DNA of 64,000 nt from Panagrolaimus kolymaensis (taxonomy: Eukaryota; Nematoda; Chromadorea; Rhabditida; Panagrolaimidae). Shown here in pieces: positions 45,943 through 64,000 of this stretch (positions are counted from its first letter, which is position 1; every line of letters begins with the position of its first letter). The translations under genes and the position numbers were made by a program. Under the pieces are notes generated by a model, which was given only the letters and a program-made list of their open reading frames with translations, made no database searches and had not been told where the DNA came from. Location: NCBI GenBank assembly GCA_028622995.1, contig JAJQJQ010000026.1, forward strand, positions 868,001 to 932,000, given 5' to 3'.

Positions 45943-47331
45943 TTAATGAGATATTCGAGTAAATAGTTTTGTTGTGGCTTTGATTGGCGCTGCCGAATTA
46001 CTTGCTTGGAAACTAACACTTCGACCTCGATGATGATTTTTATGTTGATGTAAAACTTTGGAACCTATTGCTGGCTTTAATGAAAAATCAGCCGATTCTA
46101 TGGAAGGCGCATAACGAACTACGAAGAAAAGATCACGAAAACCTCGAGTAAAAATAAAGCACACGACTGGCATGATTAAAGCATTGATATTCATAAGTAA
46201 ATTGCTAAGGTCTACGAGCCATACCATTTCAGTTGAATTGAAAAGATTTCCAGCTAGGATACTAAAATTTAAGTTTTAGAAAAGTTAAGAGCTTTGATTA
46301 CGCTTACATCACAAGTCTAATTGAAGCTGCCATGGTAGTGCATAAAAAGAAAAAGATAAACACGCAAACAGTCATCATGGCAGTTCGATGTTCGGCAGAT
46401 GGTCGACATCGATGACGCTAAAACCAGAATCTCAATTTTTTTTAAATCATTTTAAATTTATTTATTGTTTACCTCATCAACTCGAATAAGTTTAAAAGTA
46501 TTATAATTAAACCATAAAAGTAATAACATAGGAAAGCCATAAACTACACATCCATAAATTATTCCTTCTTGGATAATTTTGTATAAAAGGTCATATCGGA
46601 GAGGGCTGACACGAACAAATCCTTCAAAAGTTTCTAACTCCCAAAAACGAATGACATTTAAAGCTAAAAAAAAGTATTTTTAGTTTAAAACAAAGGAAAA
46701 AGGAAAGATTTTTTACCGACGGCAAAAAAGATGACAATAAAAATGCATAGTTTGCTATTTTTAACTATAGCCAATCGATGTTTCCATACATTCCATGGAT
46801 GACAAACGGATTGATATCGTTGAGCACAAATAAGGGATAAAATCCAAATCGATGCATAGTTTGAGGCCATAAGAAGGGGGTAACCAAAGCGTACTGTAAC
46901 CGCATTCATTTGACGCAACAGTTGAGCTTCGTGATAAAAAATTTCGTCATCAATGAACTAAATTTTGCTTTTTAAAATAAAAAAATAAAGTAGGTAAATT
47001 TTCAATTTACGTCAAAGGTTAAAAATAAATAAGAGTAAGCTTACTTGTTCGGCTGCTGGTAAAACCAAAACAAATATAGATAAAATTAACTGAATGGCAT
47101 TACAAGTTGAAAGGGCGATTAAATAAAGCAATAATGAAGTCTTACGAAAATATCCATGAGACCAAACGGTAAGAAAAACAACGATACAAGTTAAATTTAA
47201 AATGAATCCAGCACAGCATAAAAATGGTTCCACGTAAATTACCAATGCGCAACTAAAAAAACAACTTTTTATTATTTTTTTAAATACAATTCTGAAAATT
47301 AAATTTACCTTAAAATTTCGCTAAAACTCAT
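45943..47331 (-). CDS. neuropeptide-type rhodopsin-family GPCR (FRPR/DMSR-like)
   Basis: Exons 47331-47309, 47252-47045, 46957-46717, 46663-46473, 46417-46308 and 46261-45943; 363 aa. Seven membrane segments: TM1 around CCAGFILNLTCIVVFLTVW (N in the TM1 position), TM2 SLLLYLIALSTCNAIQL, TM3 ending SLICAQRYQSVCHPW where AQRY replaces DRY, TM4 LCIFIVIFFAVALNV, TM5 GFPMLLLLWFNYNTFKLI, TM6 MMTVCVFIFFFLCTTM, TM7 MNINALIMPVVCFIFTRGFRDLF. The HP(W/F) after the DRY-like motif, the short N-terminus and the FR..F end after TM7 are common in FMRFamide-like peptide receptors of nematodes. TM7 has MPVVCF where NPxxY is usual. Tail of about 70 residues with Ser/His and basic residues. Ligand unknown. Confidence 0.82.
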
Positions 47332-50300
47332 ATTTTCTGCTTTAACATTAAGTAAAGCTTTAAATAAAAATTTCATTTACACCCGTGTTTTTTATAAGGT
47401 TTTTTTTGTTGTTACAGAAATGCCAAAAAACCAATTATTTATTTATTATTCAATTCTCTTAAAAATGTCTGCTTTTTAATTTTCTGGTAAAAAACCCATT
47501 AAAAAATATTATTATTTTATGCAACAAAATAGAAGCTTTTTGATTAACGGTTTGCAGGTGTCTGTTGGTAATGGTAAGTAATAAGCACCTGGAGAGATTA
47601 TAAGAATAAGAAAAAAAATTAAGAAATAATTTTTGGTCCAAAAAAGATATGCAAAAACTAATAAATTTTATAATGGTTAAACACCAAAGACAAACGAGCG
47701 AAAGAGAAAGATAGGATATTTTTTTAGAGTTTAACTTTTAATGTTTCAATTTTGTAAGAAAAAGCAAAGATAAAAAGTGTAAAAGGATAATAATAAATTT
47801 TAGATAGACATGACATCTGCTTAACTCCAAAAATAAAAAAAATTGATGGGTCTTAACTTCTCCTTCTTCTTTGAAAAAATTAAAAAAACACGCAAACTAA
47901 AAAATGACTTTCCACGCTTCATTTATCTTCGTCGTCTGTCGCTTAATAATCCATAAAAAAGTTAAGTTTAATATTTCAAAAAGATGCAATTCACAATAAC
48001 AAAAAAAAAGTACTGAACTTGATGCAAGAAAGCTCAAAAAAATATGATACCGCCACCAAAATTATATTTCACATTTTTATTAATTGCAGAAAAAGATATC
48101 ATCATTAAAAAAAATATATGGTGGAGATATGGAAAAGTGCATTCAACTCATAAGTGTTCTTCTTCTTTCTTCTTATTAAAAGTGAATGGAAAAAATACGG
48201 CAAAAATCTAATTAAAATTGAACAGCAACAGCATACCACGAGTAAGGTTCTTTATTTATTTCAAGATTAATTTAAAAAGCATACAAAACCAATTTTTTTA
48301 GTCCATGGAATAATATTAAAAACAATAATGAGAGACAAAGAAAACACATACATACATTTTTTGGTACATTTTTTTGTATCCTTAATTAATTAGTAGAATT
48401 TTTTTATGAAACAATGAAAGGTTACTACTCTATTTTTATTGTAGCTTGCTTGACAATTGTATCATACATGGGCACGATAGGAAGGAAATTTTCGAAATTT
48501 AGCGCTACATAATTAGTAGCAAAAGTTATCCCCTATTGTTTTTTTCAAAAAAAAATTTCTTAAATTTTCATAAGTACCACATCGATTTTTTTTTCTATTA
48601 GATTTCTCCAAATTTGCGCTACATAACCCAAAATCGTTGCGCTACATGCTACATAGCGGAGGACAATCCTCCAAAATCCTCCGACTTGCCCATGTATGAA
48701 TTGTATGGTTTATAAAGACCATTAAAAATGAAAACAAAAAAATGTCAAAATATTGGCATATTTTTTTCTTTCTTTCTTATTTTGCGTGCTAAAATTAAAT
48801 ATGCATAACTCTTTTCGAATTAAAATAAAACAACTTTTATTTTTATTTTTGGCAATGGCCTGGCAGAAACGTTAAAAGAAAAAATATATAGCAAAATATT
48901 GACTTTTTTGCATCATAATTCCCAGAAAAGTTTATAACTTTGAAAGGAGCTAATTAGAAAAAATTTCTCATTTTAAGTTTCAATGACTCTCAATAATAAC
49001 AAGGTAGTAGTTAGGTTATTTTTTTTTGTTGTTACCGAGAACCTTAATGAACTTCTCATTTTGTATTTATGATTTTTTTTGCACCGAAGTATTTTTATTT
49101 TTCATTTTTTAAAGTTAAAAACAATAATATTTGCATTAAATTCTCTTGAGACTAACCTTTTTTTGTTCCAAATTTAAGTTTTTTTTGCAAATTGATCCTT
49201 GATTTTTTCACTTTTTTAAAGATTTAATTATTTTGACTTTGCTCAAGAAAAGAAGCACTTTTAATTTTTTTAAATTTAAACATTTTAAGGTCATTAATTC
49301 AGTGATGATGACACCATTATTTTTTCCAAAAAAAAAATTAAAAATGACAAACTAAACTAATTTACATATATTTTTTCTAAATTCAGTCAAAAAAAGAAAA
49401 GCAGGGGCTTACCTCGCAATAACAGAAGAAGCATCATTTCCGACAATGCAAGCCATGGAGCTTAATATAAAAAATAATTTGGCAACAAAAAATAAAACTC
49501 ACTGGTTTTTTTATTTTTAAAGATTAAAACCAGCCAGACTAACATAAAAATAATGTCATTGAAATTATATTATTTACTTAAAATAGTGGTATAATTTTAA
49601 GTTTATTTTCAATATACTTGGAAACCATTAAGCTGACATTCAAACTTAGTAATTTTTGTTATTATTTACCTTTTAAAAATGAAAAAAAGATTTTATCAAC
49701 AAAAAAAACTTCTTTAAAAAAGGGAAGACTTTCTTGTTATGGCTTACTTTTAAATTATGGGGCGGAGAAAGCATGAAAAAAAAGACGGATGCTTAAAAAA
49801 ATTAACAACAAAGATGCTAGCTTTTTTTGGTGGCTCATCATCACTCAACCAATAAATACATTTTTGTATTAAAAAAAAACCCATGGAAAAAAATGAGTAC
49901 GAAAATATGGATATGGGTCATAAGTAATAATAAGTAAGAGTATAAACGAGCGACGACGACGTAAAACAAAAATGAATGATTTTTACTCTTAGTCTATCTA
50001 ACACATCATCGCTTGTGGATAAAAAAAAAGAGTAGGAAAGGAAAACTTACTTTTAGTAGAAAAAAATAAAATTTGAAACGTCTTCTTCTTTTTTTCTTTT
50101 TTTAGGATATAATAATAAGTAAAAAAGAAATAGGAGGAATTTGGCCATCAAGAAAGAGGCAACAAGTAAAATAAATAAGTGGCTGTCAATTTAATTCATC
50201 TCTGCAACATTACCAAATTAATGAATAAAATACGAAGGAAACTAAAGCAACAACAACAACAAAAACGTCGAAAATTGTCTTCAAGTAATTTTTTTGTTGT

Positions 50301-51016
50301 TGGAAAAAAAGAATAAGGAAGTAATTAAGCCAGAATAAAAAAAGGGCAAAAATAAAAAGTTTAGAAAGTATCTGAAAAAAGGATTTTTATAAACAACTTT
50401 TATTTTTAGTATACTGTATATGATTATGATGACACATTGACATTTTAATGCATTTCAAATTTAAAAAATCTCTTCCCTCCAAAAAATATGCAAATATCAA
50501 ATAAAAATAAATTGTTTTCCATTTTTCCATTTTGCTTTCTATTTGTGGTCTTTGAACTAATTATTTATATAAGCATGAAAATATATGTATGTATATATAC
50601 ATATCCCATATCCATTACATTAAAATGCTTCCCTATCCTTCCTCCATAGTTACATCAACGACGACAACCATAAATATTTTTTGCTTATTGCTTTGTCGTC
50701 GACGACGTTTTCACATTTGGAATTAAAAAATAAAAAGTTTTACGTAGATGATTCCCAAGTGGGCTGATATTATCAAATCTTATTTAAATGTTATTTGATA
50801 TTTAGCTACTTTAGTTCTTTTTCCGAGTTATTCTACCTATTTATTTTTTATTTTTTTCATTACCTAATATATAAATATTTATATATTACGGTTGTGTTAT
50901 AAAGCAACGACGACGACGTCGACGCAGTGCTTTTATTATTTGCTTTTTATTTTTTTCAAACTGGCGTTTTTAAAAAGCTTTTAAAAATATTTTTTATTGT
51001 TGTCAAAAATAAAAAT
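47332..51016. other. long intergenic region with one MITE
   Basis: 3.7 kb without a supported gene. Contains the hAT-like MITE at 48463-48698, a (TATG/TATA)n microsatellite near 50579-50605, GAC/CGA repeats near 50650-50710 and 50908-50925, and A/T-rich DNA. Confidence 0.5.
48455..48706. mobile_element. hAT-like MITE with 8-bp target duplication
   Basis: A 236-bp element (48463-48698) has perfect 12-bp terminal inverted repeats, CATACATGGGCA on the left and TGCCCATGTATG on the right. It is flanked on both sides by the direct repeat AATTGTAT (48455-48462 and 48699-48706). An exact 8-bp duplication is the hallmark of hAT-superfamily insertion. Inside are repeated GCGCTACAT motifs (48501, 48624 and 48639 region) and no ORF, so it is a non-autonomous copy. 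Perfect ends imply a fairly recent insertion. Confidence 0.9.
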
Positions 51017-51702
51017 ATGCTTAAAACAAAGAAAATTTATTATTGCTATTTCATGTTATTAATTATTTTAAGCTATTTTTGGTGTTATTGCTCTGGGGCT
51101 CCACAATATTCTTCCAGCAGTAAGTTTAAAGATGCATCCTTCCTTCTCCTCTTAATTTTGGAAACTATCTCTCTGAAACAGATGTAGTTGAGCTAATTGA
51201 CACTTGGAAACTTTTTTTTATCTGCAAAAAGCAGTAGATTTCTTTGCTTTTTTACAAGTTCAAAGTCATTTTTCATTTCTTTTAAAACTTTCTTACTTTT
51301 TTGTTTCCAAAAATAGAAGCCAGCCACAACAACGACAAAGTGCATTTTAACACGCAATTTTTTGATATGACTCCATTTTTAGATGACGAAGCTTTAAACA
51401 CCTATTCATCATTTGTTCCAATGTCAAATCGAATATTAGAAATGCTTCGTGATCGTAATGCGGCATTGAATAAAGAAGAAAATCCGCCGCCACCACAAAA
51501 ACCAATAACTTTACAAAAAGCAAGCTCATCACCATATTTTGATTTTATGAAAAGTTTTGCTAATCGTCAAGGTATCCCATATAATATTCAACCTAAACCT
51601 ATTGAAAATCCTCAGCTACCGTATATTCAATACACATCGGTAATACCACATGAACAAATAAATGGAAGTCAAATGTTGTGTCGTCGCCTTCATATGTGTT
51701 AA
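51017..51702 (+). CDS. secreted protein, family unknown
   Basis: Exons 51017-51119 and 51317-51702; 162 aa. The start chosen gives an N-terminal hydrophobic segment (KKIYYCYFMLLIILSYFWCY, residues about 5-24) ending CSGAPQ, a good signal peptide. The rest is hydrophilic and Pro/Asn/Ser-rich (NPPPPQKPITLQK, PKPIENPQLPYIQYTSV) with a short helical piece (SNRILEMLRDRNAALNKEEN) and ends MLCRRLHMC. No known domain, no amidation site. An in-frame Met at 50927 would add 30 residues but lose the signal-like start. Acceptor AAATAG and donor A|GTAAGT keep the frame. Function not inferred. Confidence 0.6.
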
Positions 51703-51966
51703 ATTTTTGATATGTAATGTTTGTTTCTCTTTCAAAATGTTTTCTTCTTTTCTAAAATAAAAATTAAAGGCATGTTATCTCTTTTATTGTACAAAGTCAA
51801 AGGATATGATGATGATAAATTAGTGAATAATAGACAAAAAGCAAATAAAAGTTTTTAGTGAATACGAGAAATCCCTAAGATAAGGTATCAGTTACAGAAA
51901 GACAGTTATATGCAATACAAGACCGGTTGAAGACATCAGAAGAACATAGAATGTGAAAATGCATAA

Positions 51967-52902
51967 TTAGTTGATAGAACAGTTGTTACCATTTCCTCGA
52001 GATGGACCAGCAGTATGAACACGAGATCGAGTATCTTGTTGACGTCCTGCACGTTGATTTTCTTCAGCTTGAAGTTGACGAGCAATTTCTTCATCACTTA
52101 AACCATTACTATTTCTACTATTCCATAGAGCTTGAAGTGTTCGAGCAAGATTTTCGTCATCTGTAGTATTTGTCTATAAAATACAAAATGTCAACTACAT
52201 TCAATCCCACATCATTTGTAACTTACCATAGGAGAAGATGACGAGGTAGTAGGGTTAACACGAGCTTTGAGCTTTTCATTTGGACGATTTCCAGTGCAAA
52301 AGTGTTGTTCAGTAAAACGATGACCAAGGCAGAAATTGTGTTTACAATCACGACATTTGACTTCAACGAACTAAAAACAACTTATTTTTATTTACACTTA
52401 TAACAAGAAAAAAAGAAAACACTTACCTCACGTTTTTTGCAGCCTTTCAAATCACATGGGATTGATCGTTTCGTAGTTGGATTAGCGCAATTGCTATCAA
52501 GATGAGCACTAATTACTTCATCAGGTGATCGTCCTTGAGGTATTGGAACCGGTTTCGAGCATAATGGACATACAGGAACTTGTCGATCCTGAAAAAATGA
52601 TGACATTTAAGGATATGAGATAAGCAACAAAATCTTTACTTTGTTTACACCTTTCGAGCAGGAATGATTGATATATTGAAAGTGGTTTACACTAAAAAGA
52701 GATGAGAGAGATTAAAGTCATCATTTTTGGAAAAGTAAAAACTAACCAGAAAGGTTGTTTACAAGCATCACAGATAACTGGTAGAAAATCTAAAAACGGT
52801 TTGGTTAGCAATGGTCAAAGCAACAATAAAAGTGAAAACTAACCAAGTTGTTGGCATTCTTTGAAAGTGCAATGCTTTCCAAGATCGGGAAATTCAGCCA
52901 TA
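51967..52902 (-). CDS. aip-1: AN1-type zinc-finger protein, AIP-1/ZFAND2-like, exon 1 frameshifted
   Basis: Exons 52902-52844, 52789-52747, 52691-52640, 52588-52427, 52370-52227 and 52173-51967. ZFAND2/AIP-1 proteins associate with the proteasome and p97 and protect against arsenite and misfolded proteins. Two AN1 fingers: MAEFPDLGKHC ... ECQQLDFLPVICDACKQPFC and, in the fourth and fifth exons, CDLKGCKKREFVEVKCRDC with CLGHRFTEQHFC. Near the C-terminus are two ubiquitin-interacting-motif-like helices (DDENLARTLQALW, SDEEIARQLQAEE), and the protein ends CSIN, a possible CaaX prenylation box as in the AIRAPL branch. Exon 1 contains one base too many: the run of four A on the coding strand (52860-52863) shifts the frame between HCTFK and ECQQL. 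Sequencing error or real mutation cannot be told apart here; all later exons are intact. Confidence 0.87.
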
Positions 52903-53296
52903 ATCAGTTTATTTGTCAGGATATTTTTTTTGTTAAAAATGGCTTTATAGTGGTGAAGTCAATGCTATATATATGAAAAGAAATGATGACATAAAATCAT
53001 TCGCAAGAAAAAAAAATTTGATGACGAAACGTTGTCAGAAGAGAAGGATCTAGATGGAAGATGAAAAATAAAAAAATTTCTTCTCATCTCTAAAAAAATT
53101 CTTGACGCGAAATATTTTCCACGTTGGTTGCATTTATTTTTTTCATAATTCAACGTTGAAGTTTCCAACATTGCTTCAGAAGGAAGCTTTTCTTACATAA
53201 TTTGTAATTATAAGTTTTTATTAAATAAATTATTTTTTGTTATTCATCAATGCAATAAATTTTGCTCCTTATATATAATAGTGTTAAATAACGTTG
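52903..53296. promoter_or_regulatory. divergent promoter of aip-1 and vnut-1
   Basis: 394 bp separate the two start codons. GAAGTTTC at 53158-53165 and TTCAGAAGGAAGCTTTTC at 53174-53191 contain inverted GAA/TTC units like a loose heat-shock element, which would fit the stress-induced character of aip-1 homologs. No TATA box is clear. The regulatory reading is inference. Confidence 0.35.
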
Positions 53297-54876
53297 ATGA
53301 CTCTCGGGAACGATAAATTAGATGAGAGTTTTGCATCAAAAAAGCTATGGACAAAGTATGATTTTAATATTTGATAAGTAAATTTAAGAGATTTCAAATC
53401 ATTTTTAAGGTCGGAATCAAAGTTATGGACCATCAATTTTTTTATGGGAACATGTGTTCTTTATGCTTCCAGAGTAGCTCTTCCATTATGCGCTACACAT
53501 ATGGCACAAGAGTATGGTTGGAATAAATCAGATTCGGTAAATATTTGCATATTATTTTTTATATGAATAACTATATCTTTTTTGTATTTACAGGGCACTG
53601 TTATGTCATGCTTTTTCTGGGGTTATGCAATAACGCAAGTATTTGCTGGAAGTTATGCGGATAAAATTGGAGGTGAAAAAATCCTCGCAAATACAACTTT
53701 AGTTTGGTCATTGCTTACTCTTTTAACTCCACAATTATTTGATCTCGCATATTTGACCTCTTCTTCACCTTTAGTAATTTTGGTTTTTGTGAGGGTATTA
53801 ACTGGTATTGGACAAGGCTTTCATTTACCATGTATGGCTAGTATCGTTGCTCGCCATTTAACTGCTGCAGATAAAGGTCGAGTATTTGGAATATGTTTGG
53901 CTGGATCTCATTTTGGTACGATTATTGCTGGAGGCATTGGTTCATTATTGATTGATGCATTTGGGTGGCGAACTTTATTTCAATTTGTTGGTTGTATAAG
54001 TGTATTTTGGTGGTATTGGTTTAAACTTCTTCGAGATCGAGGAAGTAATCGAATTCGAGATGAAAGCTCTATTCTTGCTCGAAGTGCCGAAGCTGGCACC
54101 GCTGATGAACAGTTGTTATCTCCACCGCTTGAAACAAAATATAAACCTATGCGTGATGCTTCCACTGCAGTTCCATGGAAAACTTTATTTTCACATCCTG
54201 CATTTTGGGCTGCTTCAATAGCCCAATATTGTGGAGCAAATGCATATTTTACTATGTTCAGTTGGCTTCCATCATATTTTTCTGATAATTTCCCTAATGC
54301 TAAAGGAATTGTTTATAATGTGGTTCCTAGTTTAGCTATAGTTATTACAGCTTTAGCTGCACCATTTATTGCATCCCGATTGTTATCCTCTGGGAAATCT
54401 ATTACTTTTACTCGACGTTTTATGGAGGTTTGTGACATTGACATTTAAATATAAAATTAAATATTTGTTTAATTTTAGAGTGCTTCATTAATCGCTATGG
54501 CATTATGTTTATTATGCGTATCTGGTAGTTCTGGCTTTTACCTATCTCTTGTAATATTCACAGCTGCAATGGCTGCTAGAGGCCTTCATCATGGTGGGGT
54601 TTCAGTTAACCCTCATGATTTTGCTCCTAATCATACTGGATCTGTTTTTGGTAATTTTTACTTTTAATCTCTTTAATTAAAAATTATTAAATTATTTTTT
54701 AAGGAATTTTTAATGCTTTTTCGGCTATAACAGGATTTATTGGAGTTTATATTGCGGGTTGGATATTACAAAGTTCAGCTAATAATTGGTCATATGTTTT
54801 TACTTTTACCGCCGTACAATGTATTTTTGGTGCGATTGTATATGGTTTACTTGGAACTGGCAATAAGAATATATAA
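53297..54876 (+). CDS. vnut-1: vesicular nucleotide transporter (SLC17A9/VNUT type)
   Basis: Exons 53297-53355, 53410-53536, 53594-54427, 54479-54650 and 54704-54876; 454 aa. Major-facilitator protein that loads ATP into secretory vesicles or lysosomes, driven by membrane potential and chloride. About twelve membrane segments. Matches to the SLC17A9 branch: GTCVLYASRVALPLCATHMA and EYGWNKSDSGTVMSCFFWGY in the first half, the DKIGGEKI loop, RVLTGIGQGFHLPCMASIVA, GIGSLLIDAFGWRTLFQFVG, then a charged cytoplasmic loop of about 60 residues, WFSWLPSYF-type TM7, GGVSVNPHDFAPNHTGSVFG and a C-terminal TM pair. The highly conserved H-x-G-x-x-N-P-x-D-x-A-P segment of SLC17 proteins is present. Short soluble tail (GTGNKNI). 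Confidence 0.93.
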
Positions 54877-55468
54877 TTTTTAAAATTAACGGATTCTAAA
54901 TTTAAAAAGCTTCTTTCAACTGTGATGATATTTTTGTGATACTCACTTACCTACTTTCACTTCTTTCTTTCTTCATTCTCTTTTTTTGGTTGTGATATTT
55001 TTTTCTTTGCGCCAAAAAAAATTAATATGTTTGTATGTACTTTGATTTCAATTTCATTGTTATATCTTTTCTTCTTTTTTATGGTGCAATTAATATCTGA
55101 TACGGGAATTTAATTTGGTATGCCTTATCTATAATTTTTCTTACATATGTTAAAATTAAAAAAATACTAATGTTTTACCCTTCTTTTTTTAAAAGACTAA
55201 ATAAAATTAAAATTAAATAAAGTTATCTGATATATAAATATATTTTTATATGCCCTTAAGCAATGTCGGCATCAATTACAACCATAGACATAGACAAAAA
55301 CAAAAAATGAAAGGGAAAAAAAGGGAAATGAAAAAAGCTTCCTATGGCCTTTTTTTCTTTTTTTTACATTAGTAGCCTTGTCGTTGTTGTTGGCCTTGTT
55401 ATTTTTCAGGATTATTTAGCAAATTACTTTTTTATTTTTTTTACATAGAACAAGGTCGTCAAAGAAAG
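54877..55468. other. intergenic between vnut-1 and nca
   Basis: AT-rich, with the 3' flank of vnut-1. At its end, TTTTTTTTACATAG (to about 55448) looks like a splice acceptor shortly before the nca start codon and could be a trans-splice site or the end of an upstream intron. Confidence 0.45.
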
Positions 55469-63957
<8,489 letters not shown>

Positions 63958-64000
63958 CAGCTGATTAATTTTTAATTAATCAAAAAAGTTGACCTCACTG
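63958..64000. other. nca 3' flank
   Basis: Only 43 nt past the stop; the 3' untranslated region continues outside the window. Confidence 0.6.

Overview
This is a eukaryotic, almost certainly nematode, genomic window. It is very AT-rich, introns are mostly about 45-60 nt with a T-rich 3' end (usually TTTTAG, not the strict TTTTCAG of Caenorhabditis), and the gene content is nematode-like: an srh-type chemoreceptor, a K50 paired-like homeobox gene, Kunitz/Lustrin secreted proteins, a sigma-like GST, laminin beta, a vesicular nucleotide transporter and a NALCN/NCA sodium-leak channel. The species cannot be fixed from the sequence. Exon structures were built by hand from splice sites and reading frame; their lengths sum to whole codons in every gene except aip-1, where one extra base breaks the first exon.

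Layout: GTP cyclohydrolase I (+, 730-2269) runs tail-to-tail into a secreted C-type lectin/LDLa/CUB/Sushi mosaic protein (-, 2351-5093). Then come mitochondrial 3-ketoacyl-CoA thiolase (-, 6658-7954), possible gene debris near 8.2-8.6 kb, a K50 homeobox gene (+, 10777-11542), a two-Kunitz secreted protein (-, 11822-12650), a DENND6-type Rab exchange factor (-, 13851-16001) and glutamine synthetase (-, 17783-19042) with two alternative leader exons. From 21 to 31 kb there is a long hairpin element (21073-21272), a one-peptide neuropeptide-like precursor (-, 22997-23511), a small secreted protein (-, 24471-24871), an intronless SKP1-related gene (+, 25725-26294) between diverged direct repeats, an srh-like GPCR (-, 27069-28198) and a GST (-, 29308-30048). 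From 30.6 to 34.5 kb lies a tandem duplication: each unit has a pseudogene on + and a five-exon SGT-like TPR gene on -. Laminin beta (-, 35546-41466) follows.

After a long gene-poor stretch come a neuropeptide-type GPCR (-, 45943-47331), a 236-bp hAT-like MITE with a perfect 8-bp target duplication (48455-48706), a secreted protein of unknown family (+, 51017-51702), an aip-1/ZFAND2-type AN1 zinc-finger gene (-, 51967-52902), its divergent neighbour SLC17A9/VNUT (+, 53297-54876), and a complete NALCN/NCA channel (+, 55469-63957) with the EEKE selectivity filter and a 267-bp hairpin element in one intron.

The genes do not form an operon or pathway; this is an ordinary mixed chromosome segment. 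The features most worth a second look are the TPR/pseudogene duplication with its internally repeated exons, the single-peptide precursor, the MITE and the two hairpin elements, the two GC-AG introns, the second Kunitz domain that lacks both cysteines of one disulfide, the apparent frameshift in aip-1, and the paired 'ATG|GT' leader exons of glutamine synthetase. I saw nothing that proves a wholly new biological system.
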